From: Naganishia liquefaciens
Taxonomy: Eukaryota; Basidiomycota; Tremellomycetes; Filobasidiales; Filobasidiaceae
Assembly: GCA_013423385.1 (NCBI GenBank)
Contig: BLZA01000043.1
Span: 248,001-312,000, forward strand
DNA length: 64,000 bases
Reading direction: 5' to 3'
Both the position numbers and the translations under genes were made by a program. This document shows positions 39,022-50,598 of the stretch, one piece after another (within the stretch, counting starts at the first letter, position 1; every line of letters starts with the position of its first letter). The notes beneath the pieces were generated by a model, which saw only the letters and a program-made list of their open reading frames with translations, made no database searches and was not told the DNA's origin.

Positions 39022-39953
39022 GGTAACAAGAAATGCAGCAAAGGGGAGACGAGAATGCAACAATCACGCTAGTCCAGCATCACCTGTGCCAATCTCGATG
39101 CTCTTATACAGCGTGCCGCCGCCCACCGTCTGCACCTGTCCTGCCCATCCTGCGCCATCCCGTCTTGCTCGATAACCTGCGCCAACGATGACCCTAGACA
39201 TTCACGTAACGTAGAAGCTCAACCAACACCATGTGCCTCGTCGCGGCCATCTCCGCCTCCTTAGCGCCCGATAGGGGCCGTTTCAGACTGCAACCGGGGC
39301 GGGCGCACCCGTGGCGGGTGGATTCCCGTGTTGGCCGGACCAAGCGATATCGCTGCATCAGGTGCATGTGGCTATATCTGGACGCCCAGGCAGGGGTTTT
39401 TTTTTTTTGACGGCATCCGGAGCGATAGCAGATGCATAGATTCCGCTGCCAAGCATATGTGTACGCGTGTGCCATCAGCATCGACATTTGCCCGTCCATC
39501 TACAGTATCGCAGCTGTAGAGGCCATGCCGACGTCAGGCGACATGACTGATGGTCATACACGTCAATGTTGAAGTTTCGTGTTCCGTAAGCTGGCTTCCG
39601 CATACCGGACACGCTGGTCCGGATGCGTTCATCTCCACCTTTCGGTCCGCACCCGGGATCGGACGAACAGGAAGGCGCGAGCTTCGGCTTTCAAGGATAC
39701 GGTCAATTCAGTGCCCGCTATTGATCCATCATTGTGATACCGGTGTATATACCGCTCTCACACCCGATCATGATTTTACTCTTCCTTCGAGGCTCAAAGT
39801 CCGCATAAAAGACAGACGTCTGCCCTCACCGCTGACAAGCGATACCAAAATCTTTAATACACATGCTCCAGGTATACAACTCATGAGCACGATCACCACA
39901 TTGCCAAGATATTACACGACAATCCATCCTTCTGAACATCCGCCCTTGCACAC
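39022..39953. other. Intergenic region upstream of the SurE-like gene
   Basis: It should hold the SurE-gene promoter and the 3' end of the Eaf1-type gene. A T10 tract lies at about 39400. No gene is supported. Confidence 0.5.
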
Positions 39954-42900
39954 TTACGATGCCCCGGTCGTATTTGTCGCGCCGGCAACACCATTGTTGG
40001 CCGGAGTGGCAGCGCCACCGTTATTACTATGATTTGCATTGTTTGCATTATTGGCGTTATTCCCATTGTTGCCCGTCTGCATGGCAGGATTCGCCCATTG
40101 CTGCAAAAAAAGAAAGCCAAGATGAAAACCCAGCTCAACCTGCATCTTTTGCCGCGATACTCACCTGCAACTGATTCATTCGGTACATCTTGATCTGCTC
40201 GGGCGTCCACGATCCACCATTCGGATGATCTGGAACGGGAATCTGATTCATGCTCGATATTCCGGCCTCGCGCATCAAGTTCATTAGATGCTGGCCCACG
40301 GACGAGCTTAGTGCGGCATTGGCGTTTGGTCGAGCGTTCGCCTGCGTAGGATTGCTATTCGCCGATCCAGGACGAGGAATGCCCGGGTTGATTGGCCGCG
40401 GCGAATTTTGAATTCCCGGAGGTCGAACCATGTTAGGCAGGGCCTGTACTTGCGCAGGGTTACTCGCAGGCGACTGCGAAGCCCGCTGTGCCATGCTCGC
40501 CGCAACTGCTGCAGCCGCGGCGGGATTCTGCGGCAATTGTAATCGCATGTTGGCCTGAGCGAGTCCGGCACGATGTGCATTTTGCAACGCAGTGAGATTC
40601 TGATTCATCGGTGGCCGGGGCATGCCGCCTGGGTTCTGTTGCAGTTGTTGCTGCTGCTGTAGCGCTTGTGCCATCAGCTGCTGTTGCGCTTGGCTGAATG
40701 CGAGCTGCTGAGCGGCGCCTGGTGTCGATGGTGGCGGCCCGGGTCGAATGGGCTGGGTCTGCCCGGGTATCATCTGTCCGTTTGGCCCAGGCACGCTGGT
40801 CGCAGCACCTGCAGGCGCCGGACCGCCTTGCTGTGCCTGGGCGGATAGCTGACGCAGGCGCGCCTGTTGCTGCTGAAGCTGACGTGCTTGTTCCGCTCGC
40901 TGAATCATTTGTTGATACGCCATTTCACCAAGCTCTTGTGGACTCAATACTCCCCGCTTTTCGAGATATGGCAAATGACTTTCATGGACGATTACCACAG
41001 CTCGGCCGACTAGAAGCCATCAGTTTAGCCCAAGGGTTATCCCGAACCGACTCACCATTCTGCTTCGCCTTGTTGGCCTCTCGGCGTTTTTGTATTCTTC
41101 TGATACTATCTCGCAACACAGTCGCCCGAACTTTCTTCTTGGAGCCTTCGTATTTAGTCGTCTTTGCAGGTTTTGCCGCCATGTCCTTCTTGTTAGAACC
41201 CCCTGGAGACGACGGTCCCTCGGCCTGTCCATCCTCTGCTTTGAGACCCGAGATCGAGGGATTAACGGCACCAGCGGCCGGCAAAGCAGCGCTCGGGCCT
41301 GCTGCCGGATTCGCTGACCCGTCAGGCAGCGTCGATTGGGACGCCGCATTGGCTGCAGCCGTCGCGGCCGCATTGGCTGCAGCCGTCGCGGCCGCGTTGG
41401 CTGCTGCGAGCGCCTGCAGTCGTTTCGAAGGGTACCCAATCTTGACTGCCCATCGATCAAAGCAGTCCCATGGTGTTCGCTTCTCCGTCGAAACATAGAC
41501 CCGAGCCGAGTTGACGACATCGGCAACCAAGCGCCAATTGTAGTCATAATCTTTGGCCGCTCGAAGGAGGACTTCGTCGTCCTGGTCTTCCCAAACGAGC
41601 GCCGCAAGCCGTTGCTCGGGATACTTCGGAGGCTCAGGTTCAAGAATCTTGCCGTCCGTTCCATGACCTTTTACCTTGTGCGCGCGGAAAATATCTGTAG
41701 GCAATGTTAGCAATCGCTTCGATACCCAGGAGCCAACATACCCATCGAGATCTGAGGATCGTCAAGGGACGAATCATTGAGGTCCTCTTCGACGTCATAC
41801 ATCGGCCCAACAGCATCGGTCCATCGCCCATCCGGTGCCCTGTTCCTCGAAGGACTCAATGCGGTCAACATGACTGGCCGCAGGTCAAACAGCCTTGAAA
41901 CGTGAGCCATTCGACTTCCAGAACCTGCCTCATCGAGCCTCTTTTCGAACTTTCCTTCGCTCGGAGCAGCGGGTGGACCAAAGACGGCGAGATCGGGAAA
42001 GATATCGACAAGGCCAACTTCTGAAGGCACTTCGATCGTATCGTCCAATGATGTAGCTTCTTGAAGTACAGCGGCAACATCGACTCCGAGAGATGTGCGG
42101 TCGACATCAAGAATCGGCTTACGCAGCATAGGCACTCGAGCTTCGAATTGCGCACGGCGAGCCTCGTCGTCATCCGGTGGCAGCTCGGATTCCGCGCCAG
42201 CGAGTGTCGCGTCCGTCGCGTCCGTCTTGAGCCCAGCAGGCAGAGTCGGCTCGGCGGGGTCGACGTCTGGGCACCGTGAGTTGGAATCATCTAAAAGGCC
42301 AAAAAACTTACCCATGGCGTCCGGAGCATCTTCCACGAATGCTTCTTCCACTTCCTCTTCTCCAACTGCATCTTCTCCATCGTCTTCTTCCCCATCAGCG
42401 TCATCGTCCCCGTCTTTCCCATCAGCGCTGTCAGTTGGCAGACTCTCCTTCTTGAACGCTCCTTCAACTACCGACTCCTTTCCGAGCTCCTTTTCGACTG
42501 CCGCAACCTCCGCCTCGCGTTCTTCCATCTCCTCGACGACCTCGTCCACCTGCTCCCTATCATCCAGCGTCGAGGTCGTCTTCATCTGCTCGTCCTCGTC
42601 GGTCGAGCTCGGAGCAAGGTGTTTCGTCTTGACCGACTGGCCACCCCAAGGCCTTCCCCCGACAGACATCTGGGCACGCTCTGTCTCGGAAGCGAGGTGC
42701 CAGTCTTGACACCACAGAGCCATCTCGTATGCCGCTGCGAGTTTCCATCGTCTTTCTTCCTTGAAGTCAGTAGCCATCCATCTCTGCGAGATTCCATTAG
42801 TCACATCGAGCAGTGCGTCATAGACCATGCTCACCATCTCATCTAGCACGTAATCCCAATGCACTTTGCCCATGACCGGACCCTTGAACCGTTTCATCTG

Positions 42901-44148
42901 TCTAAAACTCCACGCATTTTCGGTCTTGAGCTGCTCGATCCGTTCCATGGCTCGCAGATACTTGATTTCTTCGTACGCAGTCTGACAGCTTTGTCAGCCA
43001 GCGAAGAAAGTTGTCCAGCCAAAAGCACTCACCTGCCAATCACGAGACGTGACACACTTGTTTGTCTTCTTCATTGCCCGAGAAACGGGGTTGATACGGA
43101 ACCCGACGCCAAGTTCGTAAAGGTCCGAGGGCTTTCCCGGTGGTCTAAGAGCATGGATATCTCGCGTGGCAGGCGCAAGAGTACTCGAGTGTATCGGATT
43201 GGTGATCGTCTTGCCTTCCATCGTATCCTGCGATTGCAGGGATGAAAGCGAAGTCGACGCGTCCGTCGGGTTGGTCATGACAGGATTGATCGTACTGGAA
43301 GCCGCCGCATCCGTCTGGTCCTTGTTCCCGACTTGCGCCTGGAAGGCCTCTACCTTTTGCCGGCGTTGACTTGGCTGGACATACGAAGGCGGCACGCCAA
43401 GCGACCAGTTTCCGAAATGAGGATTATCCACCGTACTAGCCTGTCCATCGGATCGCGTCCGATCTCGCTTTCCGCTCTCGCGATGATGTCGATGCTTTGA
43501 ATGGTGTTGAACGTGCGGCAATGGATGCAAGTTGGCGGCATAAGGAGATTCAAGCGGGATGAGACCTTCGCCAACGCCTTCAACCGTGCTTCCGAATCCG
43601 AGTTCTGTCGTGACTCCCGAGGCTGCAGACGGGACAATGTGCGGGTCCACGGACGGTTCGTAGGCTGCGCTGTTTAGACGACCATTAAGCCATTTTGGTG
43701 CTGGTCGTGCGTTGTCGGATTCTCCAAAACGCAGCCGATAAACTTGTCGTTGCGGTGCTGATATAGTCGGTACCGCAAATGCTATTTGCCCCGGTGACTC
43801 GTCCACCAGCATTTTTTGCTCCACAATATCCTCTTCTTGCTGCCTGCGTTCACTCGCCGAAACCGCATCGAAGTCCGGCAGCGCAATCTTCAACGTGCCA
43901 TCCTGAAATCTGGCTTCATTTCGAAACAGCTCCCACGCTTCGGCATCCTGCTCCTGATTTTCTCCTTCCCCTGGTTCCGCTCCAACGTCCAGCATCCCGT
44001 TCCCTGCGACGACCGACCGTATCAGGCGATACAGCGCCCGCAAGTTTCCGTCCCGCGCATGCTGTATTTCGGTACGGGCGTCGGACTTTTCCCGTACGAG
44101 GAGCGCGACGGCTTGCGCAAGCTCCGAGGGCGTGACGTCGGGGTCCAT
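39954..44148 (-). CDS. EAF1: Eaf1/Vid21-type NuA4 scaffold (HSA and SANT domains)
   Basis: Eaf1/Vid21 is the platform subunit of the NuA4 histone acetyltransferase in fungi. The ATG at 44148 gives MDPDVTPSELAQAVALLV. A long disordered stretch leads to an HSA domain: GKVHWDYVLDEMVSMVYD, GISQRWMATDFKEERRWKLA. An acidic linker follows. Next is DLRPVMLTALSPSRNRAPDG...MYDVEEDLND, then a SANT/Myb repeat: LAALVWEDQDDEVLLRAAKD, YDYNWRLVADVVNS, RTPWDCFDRWAVKIGYPSK. After it come a basic region (RATVLRDSIRRIQKRREANK) and a Gln-, Asn- and Pro-rich tail ending NTTGAS at 39954. The HSA-before-SANT order without a SNF2 ATPase separates it from Swr1/p400 proteins. Just after the SANT domain an Ala-rich run is encoded by a 24-nt unit in tandem. 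Confidence 0.9.
41343..41414 (-). repeat. 24-nt tandem repeat, three copies, coding Ala-rich run
   Basis: Units at 41343-41366, 41367-41390 and 41391-41414. The first two are identical and the third is diverged. They encode the AAATAAAN repeat inside the Eaf1-type protein, keeping the frame. Confidence 0.9.
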
Positions 44149-44774
44149 CACGGGCGGAGATCCGATACGGCGACGACACAGGTGAGTATGCAGAAGAGGG
44201 GAGAGAGTATATCATGGGACGAAGGCAGAGCCCGTCAACATCTTGGGCTGGCGAGTTGCAGCTCGGTGCGATCGAGAGGGACAAAGCCAAGGCAGCCAGC
44301 TTGCCCGGCCGCCGATTCACCACTCGCGCGCGCGATCAAGAGTATTATAGACACTTCTTCCCGTCCTGGGGGAGATCGCGTGGTCCCCATAGGAAGGATC
44401 ATGCAGGCTGGAATCACTCTACAGGAATGCCATATTCTTAGATATTTACCGCGTTCGAGGGGCATTTTGTATTGGTGGCATTGAGCAACGCCGAAGACTG
44501 ATCCTAGGAATGGCGAACAGCAAAGATACCTCCCGGATCCATTGTGAGATGGCGATCAGCGACTTGAACTTTCTTTCAAGAAGCAGCTTCATGGTACGGG
44601 AATACCGGTACGGTGATAGAACGATGATTCAAAACGAATGATGAAGGATGACAGAGCATGAGATACAACGATGCATGGAGCTGAAGGATAGCTGGCAAGG
44701 ATGTCTGGCTTCGCATCCGAGGGAGTTTCGAAAACGAGCGGGACCAGATCTCCATCCGGAAGCCTACTGTTTGG

Positions 44775-45584
44775 CTATTCCTCGGAGACAAGGGCAGGTT
44801 GTCCATCATCGGTGTAAACATAGGCTCGATGACCTGTAAGCTCGCCAGCGTCCTTGAACGGTTGTCCCACACCCCAGTATTGCGGATTAGGGTACGTTGG
44901 CCAGCTGTCATCAATTTCGATCTCGCCACCACCCATCTTGATTGCCTTGCTATAAAACATGATGTCGAAATCAGACTGATCAATCGCCTTCACACTCCGT
45001 CAGTCGCAACTTACATTCGAATCTCCTCGTATAAAGGATTCATCGAGATTCTAGCAATTGACTTTGCTCGAACGAATCTTGGGTCTTCTTTCAACGGCTC
45101 AAGACCATCCAATATGTAAATCTGAGACTCAATCTTCGGGTTCTTTTTAGGAGGCTCTGGCGAATCGTTGCTCCAAGTAGGGTGTCGATCACTTCCCGTT
45201 TTGATGAAATGGGTAAACACGCGCTCGGCTCCTGAGTCTTTAATGTCTGCGACCCAGGGGGCTTGACCTCCAGGGTAGCACCACGGAAAGACTACCTGAC
45301 CTTTACGTGGCTGTCAAAGGGAAGACACAGGTGAGCATTGTACAAGCATCACGTTGAAGACGAATCGAAAACCTTACATCGAGTCCGGCCTGCAACACCA
45401 GAGAGCACGTGCCCTTTTCCGGTTTGATGGCTGCAAGCTCTTTCTTATCCTCCCAAGCACCAAAGTTATAAGTGAAACTCTTCCACTTCTCATCCCAATC
45501 TGCTTGAGCCAGTACGCTGGCTGTCCCGCATAATAGCAAAAGCAGGGAGGTTGAGAGAGGAATACCGGACTTGATACCGAACAT
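44775..45584 (-). CDS. Predicted secreted protein, unknown family
   Basis: Not recognised. The start MFGIKSGIPLSTSLLLLLCG and TASVLAQA form a clear signal peptide with a good cleavage site. The mature part is small and polar: WDEKWKSFTYNFGAWEDKKE, then GTCSLVLQAGLD. A GTAAGG intron with acceptor TTTGACAG joins to PRKGQVVFPWCYPGGQAPW. A second intron follows NPLYEEIR and joins to KAIKMGGGEIEIDD. The end is AYVYTDDGQPALVSEE. It has only two Cys in the mature part, no membrane segment and no enzyme motif. It faces the next secreted gene head to head across about 640 nt. Size and signal peptide fit a fungal effector candidate; this is inference. Confidence 0.7.
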
Positions 45585-46223
45585 GATGCAAAAATTGCAG
45601 AATCCAACGACGGATTGAAGATGTCGCCGACGAGGTTATATTGGAATCAAACCGAAGACAGTTTGTTCATTTATGTATCCCTATCTCTTGGTATAAGTGG
45701 GCCTCGAAGAAAGGACAAAAACAAAGGCAAGACTCGCCCGACCCGCAAGAGCAGGCGGGATCCCAAAGCTGAAGACTCTCACAAGAGGCCAAGACAGGGT
45801 GACACCGTCACCCTAGGCACCTTTGTGCTCAGTCTTGGCAGTGTCAGTTCGAGCCCCTTTCTGTGAGGTTGACACTATGATCCGGGAGTAAATAAGGGAG
45901 CTCCGAGTGTCTCGGTTGCTACTGTGAATAGAGGAGTTGGCGAGCTTTACCTCACTTCTTCTGACAAAGACACCACAGGGAAACTGAGAGGACAATGGTG
46001 CACGATGTCAATGCTGATGTTCTTTTGTACCAGCTATCATCGGCATGAATTTCTGGATATGGATTTCCCTTTGTTTGCGCTTCAACAGAATCAGAGGGGG
46101 AGTCTTGCAATGCGGATACGTCAAAGGTATAAAGGTCCTCTCAATGGAATCGATGGTTTTCGCTTTCCCGTAGCATTTGGTATCTCTAGATCACGAGCAT
46201 TGTATGAAATCTCAACCTTCGGA

Positions 46224-47197
46224 ATGAAAGCTTACCACTTGTTTTTGATATTGATCGCTGTTGCGGCTCCTCATCTGGCGGTCTCAGGTAAGAAACAAAA
46301 AGGGACCGTGCTTGTAAAGACATAACTGACCGTTTTGAACGTCTTTTCGGTACGCTTCACCTAGTGGATTGCAATGAGCATGAAGTTCTGCCCTTCGACC
46401 CGCACAAGGAGCTACTACAAGCTTATAAATCGTTTCCAGAGATGGAAAAAGATGCACGTCAATTCGCCATCTCGTAAGCGGTCTCTGTCTGTTAGTCTAT
46501 CATTGAATCGAAGTTCACAATCTAAGGCACGTTCAGACTGCAGAGGACTGAAAAAATAGGAGATGTCATCGCCAAGATAGCTGGAAAGGATCCGAAGAAA
46601 TGGACGTGCATGAATCAGGAAAGCTTCCCGATTCACCGTTACGATTTCGAAAACGGCAAGCCGGTCCAAGTTGAAAGGACCGTCAAGATCGTGGGGGGTA
46701 TAAGCCGAGATTACGATCAAGCCAATAACATAGTCAAACACGCACAGGATGCACCACAGGAGTATCGAATGTGGCCTTACATTCTCCACGCAGCCGTCAA
46801 AGAGATCCGAGAGGATTCGAAGGACCATCGCAGTCTTCTTACGACTGACAACAAGCCGTTTGACTGCGAAGAGAAGGGTCGCAAAGCTTTATGTGATGTG
46901 GGAGACTACTACGCAAAACTCCTGGGCGAGGAGATGGTCGCCCAGCCTTTGACCATCGATACGCTTCAGCCAGTCCTGAGCAAGCTGCAGACGGCTGTAC
47001 CTCGTTTCATGGTGTTCACGTGGTCCACCACAGGGAACAGGAAGGTCATTACCAAATATGCTGAGAAGCAGAAAACAATTGACTATTATGATCCGGATCC
47101 CAAAAAATCAATATTCGAGAACAAGCCGATCGAGGACATCTTGTCCGGCAAGGGCTCCAAGTACATCGTGTATCCTAACAGACTTCACGAAGAGTAA
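46224..47197 (+). CDS. Predicted secreted protein, member 1 of a tandem paralog pair
   Basis: Not recognised as any named family. Exon 1 (MKAYHLFLILIAVAAPHLAV) is essentially only a signal peptide and ends in a phase-1 GTAAGA intron. Exon 2 starts DCNEHEVLPFDPHKELLQAY. Exon 3 (acceptor GTTCAG) begins LQRTEKIGDVIAKIAGKD and runs open to the stop. It shares with the gene at 49059-50275 the motif series WPYILHAAV..., SLLTTDNKPFDCEEKG..., ALCDVGDYYAKLLGEE. The mature protein has few Cys and many charged residues. The C-terminus is KYIVYPNRLHEE. The shared exon plan (signal peptide alone in exon 1, phase 1) supports common ancestry. Confidence 0.78.
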
Positions 47198-47681
47198 GAA
47201 GGATAGCTCAAAGCCGATATCTCACCATACTAGAACAATCTTCTTGTAAAGTTGCGCGCCCTGTTGTGCTTCTGCATCATGCGTGAATGTAGAACCGAAA
47301 AATGCCTAGGCCGGATATCACTCTTTCGTGAGGAAAGGGAAAGGGCAGGTGAAACAAAAGGTCCCACAAGGGTATATTTTAGATATCTTGGTGCTCGTAC
47401 AGCAACATTCATGTCTATACGATCTGTGAAATGTTTGGTCAATCGCTTGATCTGTAAGATTTGCTGAGCACATATTTTTTAAGGGTCAGCTACTGTCATC
47501 CTTCGCGCTGCACAAGACAGGAGGCGCTGGTAAACAAATGTTGTCGGTTTGTAATCGCCATGACTCCAGCACAAGATTGTCAGTCAAATTCACTGAATAG
47601 GATCTGTCACCAACACAAACCCACAACCGACGGCAAATCGTCCGATGTGACCTAGCTCAGCACCGAGTCCGAGGGGTAGGG

Positions 47682-48006
47682 TAGATCTCTGATGTTGAAG
47701 AAGAGGTCGTTCAGATAGAGCCCGACAAATTCCTGAGAGAATACCATGCTCTCAAGAAGGGCAATGATTCACCAAAATTAGGTAACACTCTTTATGGTTC
47801 TGGAGGAACAGTATAACGCATACTGGCGAATGTCGAAAAAGCAGACGAATGCGGGGGACAAAGTTTCCTATAAGTACTTGAATGCGATGCCATATCTGCC
47901 TGATTTCCAGAAGATCAGGTCTCCACCATACTGCAGCGATGGAATCTGTCAGGTTTATCCTATGCCAGGGTGTAGGATCTTCGCGTCAGCTACTGGCGAC
48001 CAATAG
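47682..48006 (+). pseudogene. Possible remnant of another small gene
   Basis: After a GGGTAG acceptor-like site the frame reads ISDVEEEVVQIEPDKFLREY and HALKKGNDSPKL up to a GTAACA donor-like site. After an AACAG the text YNAYWRMSKKQTNAGDKVSY leads to a frame ending FASATGDQ. The peptide looks protein-like, but no start, signal peptide or homolog is visible. It may be a decayed or unrecognised member of the local secreted-gene cluster. Confidence 0.25.
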
Positions 48007-49058
48007 CCAGTCTAGGTCTTGGCAACGGAAACACCAGGGACATCCAAAATGCCGCTTCTCCTTGACCGAGGTGACTTCACAAAGCAGTGAAATAGAATCT
48101 AGTAAAATGTCCCCATTGTTCCGCAACTCATTTTGTCAATAGAGATACTCCTGGTATCCCTCGTCCTGATGACATACCGAAATCCACTTTTCTGCTCTTC
48201 TATACTCATCTGTCCGGCCGTCGGAAACAGAACTTTCGCTTCTTTCGCAAACGCGATCGTCATCACGGCTAATTACGTGGCCAAAAACTAGTAAGATTAG
48301 GAAAGCGCGATACCGTGAGTGGGTTTGGAAATGTATATATTTCGCATATCGCGCGCCGCTATGTGTCATATCGCGTGAGGGCTCAAGAGGAGGTCGCCTG
48401 ATTCGGGAGACACCTTCCTTCTAGTCCATGAGAGCGAGAATATAAAGTAATTGGTGACCCTGTAAGGTTTCTTAAGGCTTGGTCAACCTCGATGAGATAG
48501 GCTGCATCGGTTCTCTGGAGAGCATATCATCTTGAAGCGATAGATATCCCGGCGGTGCGGGACGCGATACTCTAACGCTAGGTTTTGGGGAATATTTGAG
48601 CGACGGAGAATGCGCGCTGTCTTCACTGTTCATATCGTTTCCGAAAAACCTGCCAAAAGTGATGTGTAAATTTCTTTGGCTGATCGGGCCTGAATACGAT
48701 ATTCTCCAGCCCCCTGTCCCTTGTACCGAACACGCGCTTGAACGACTGTTCAGATCCCGTCACGTACCCGATGTTCAGATTCAATGTCTAGATTGGGTGT
48801 GTATTCGATAGGTGAGGTGAGACTTTGAGCCTGATATGTTTCGCTGCTTCGTAAGGCTGGCAACTCTTGGGGGCTGTTATCAAAGGAATCTTGGTCGCAA
48901 AGTCGACTCCGGATGGAGCCCTTTGACATTTATCGTAAAAGGGGTTGCAGAATTCTCCTAAATGTCATTCGAGCACCGGTGCTATAAAAGATATGCGTAG
49001 CGGTTGTTTTGCGAGGAACTGCACGATTTTATCACCACATCGTATAAGCCGCCCAGTC
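48007..49058. other. Gap between secreted-protein genes
   Basis: Only short frames are seen. The last few hundred bases should be the promoter of the gene starting at 49059. Confidence 0.45.
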
Positions 49059-50275
49059 ATGAAGAATCCTGCGAACAAAAAAGGTTGGAGATTTCTCCTT
49101 CTTTGTATCTCGATATGCGGTGTTGTTGGTACGTCCTGAGCGTCAGAGAACCCCAGTATGCGCAGGATAAACATACGACTTGTACATGTTGCAGCCGGAT
49201 CGAATGCTTGCGGTGAAGGTGACAACGATTTACTCCTTTTCAAATCTGGAGAGTTTCATCGCTACGGTAATACGGAACTTGACCTGTACCACGAGGTGAA
49301 AATATGGGGATCGGAGCTTCATGGTTGGTCCAAGAATGTTTTGCACGTGGCCCATAGGTGAGTTCAAAATCGAGATCACGCAAACATCCCCATGATCAGT
49401 CATCCCTTCATGTTGAGCTTGCTCATCTCACTTGAACCATAAACAGATTCGCTCGTACTGAGGGCGAGCAGCGTGAAAATGTCAATCACCTTGTCAAAGA
49501 TATCTCGATCAGGCGCTGCGAACTCGGAGACAAGAATCGCAAGGATAAAATCAACATCTACAGTATAAATGGACAGGAAACTAGCCATCCAGACGAGACT
49601 GCTGCTGTTGAGCAACTTGAGGTCAGCTTCAGTTCTATCAGAAAACAACTCGACGACCAGTTCCCTCTCCGTGAATCTTACGGCAAGCCAATCCAATATA
49701 AGCCCGGAGACATCCCTCCTCTCTGGCCCTTCGCCCTGCGCGCCTTGTATGAGCAGATCATCGCCCGTGAAAAAGACAAGAAAACGCTCTTTACCAATGA
49801 TGGGAAGCCTTGGCCATGTGGGAAAAATGAGAACGACAAATATCTGTGTAATCTTGGAGACCTCATGGCCAGAACAATAGGGGAGCGTGTGGTCATTGTC
49901 CGCGCAACTCACAAAGGGGCAGCGAAACTCGTCGACGCTGTTCTCCAGACAATTCCCAAAATGGGCGATAAGCGCGGGCAACAACAGTCACGAGTGGTAT
50001 CGGTTTTAGAGATTCCGTCGAAATTCCACAAGCTCATCACCAACTATGGCAAAAGCGACGGAAAAAATGGCAAGGACTCTGAGGTCCGGTATTTCAATAC
50101 TGTCGGAGAGGTAACCACCAGGACTGTGAAAAACGTCATTCATGTTGACTTTGATAAGCTATTGGAGGAAGAGGACAAGGGGGCAAAGGATGATTCTATC
50201 TATAGACAGACGGCGTTTCTCTTGCTGCCGCAATCGCAGTTCGACCAAGCCCAGAAATTGTTGAAGAAGACGTAG
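49059..50275 (+). CDS. Predicted secreted protein, member 2 of a tandem paralog pair
   Basis: Not recognised as any named family. Exon 1 encodes MKNPANKKGWRFLLLCISIC and GVVG, a signal peptide, and ends in a phase-1 GTACGT intron (from 49129). Exon 2 begins GSNACGEGDNDLLLFKSGEF and ends KNVLHVAHR. Exon 3 starts FARTEGEQRENVNHLVKD and stays open to the stop. Motifs shared with the gene at 46224-47197 are LWPFALRAL..., KTLFTNDGKPWPCGKN..., YLCNLGDLMARTIGER. Both members have a Cys after the KP and another just before the [DN][VL]GD, so a disulfide there is plausible. The tail is Lys-rich and ends AQKLLKKT. The lengths of the two proteins differ mainly in the region before the shared block. Confidence 0.78.
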
Positions 50276-50598
50276 ATCAGCTCAGAGATAGTACACGTCT
50301 CCCTATCGAGGTTGTAACAAAGTGTCGCCCTTGTCTAGCTTCGACGCCTTCGTAATGTCATGAGAATTGCTACAGCACCGACTCTTGCGCGGGACTCTTG
50401 CGTCGAATGCCGAGCTCGGTCCTCTCAGCGGGGCAGACAGCGTCACGTGACTGCGCTCGGTCCGGGATCGCCGTTGCTTCAAGTCGCTCCGCTCCGCTTC
50501 ATACCATTATTATACAAAGTGCACAGGGTTATCCATCCATCCACATTGGTTCTGATGACCATGATGGTGCTGCTTTTGCCAAGTATCAAAATTGAGCC
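50276..50598. other. Promoter-side gap before flavocytochrome b2
   Basis: About 320 nt without a gene. Nothing specific was recognised. Confidence 0.5.
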
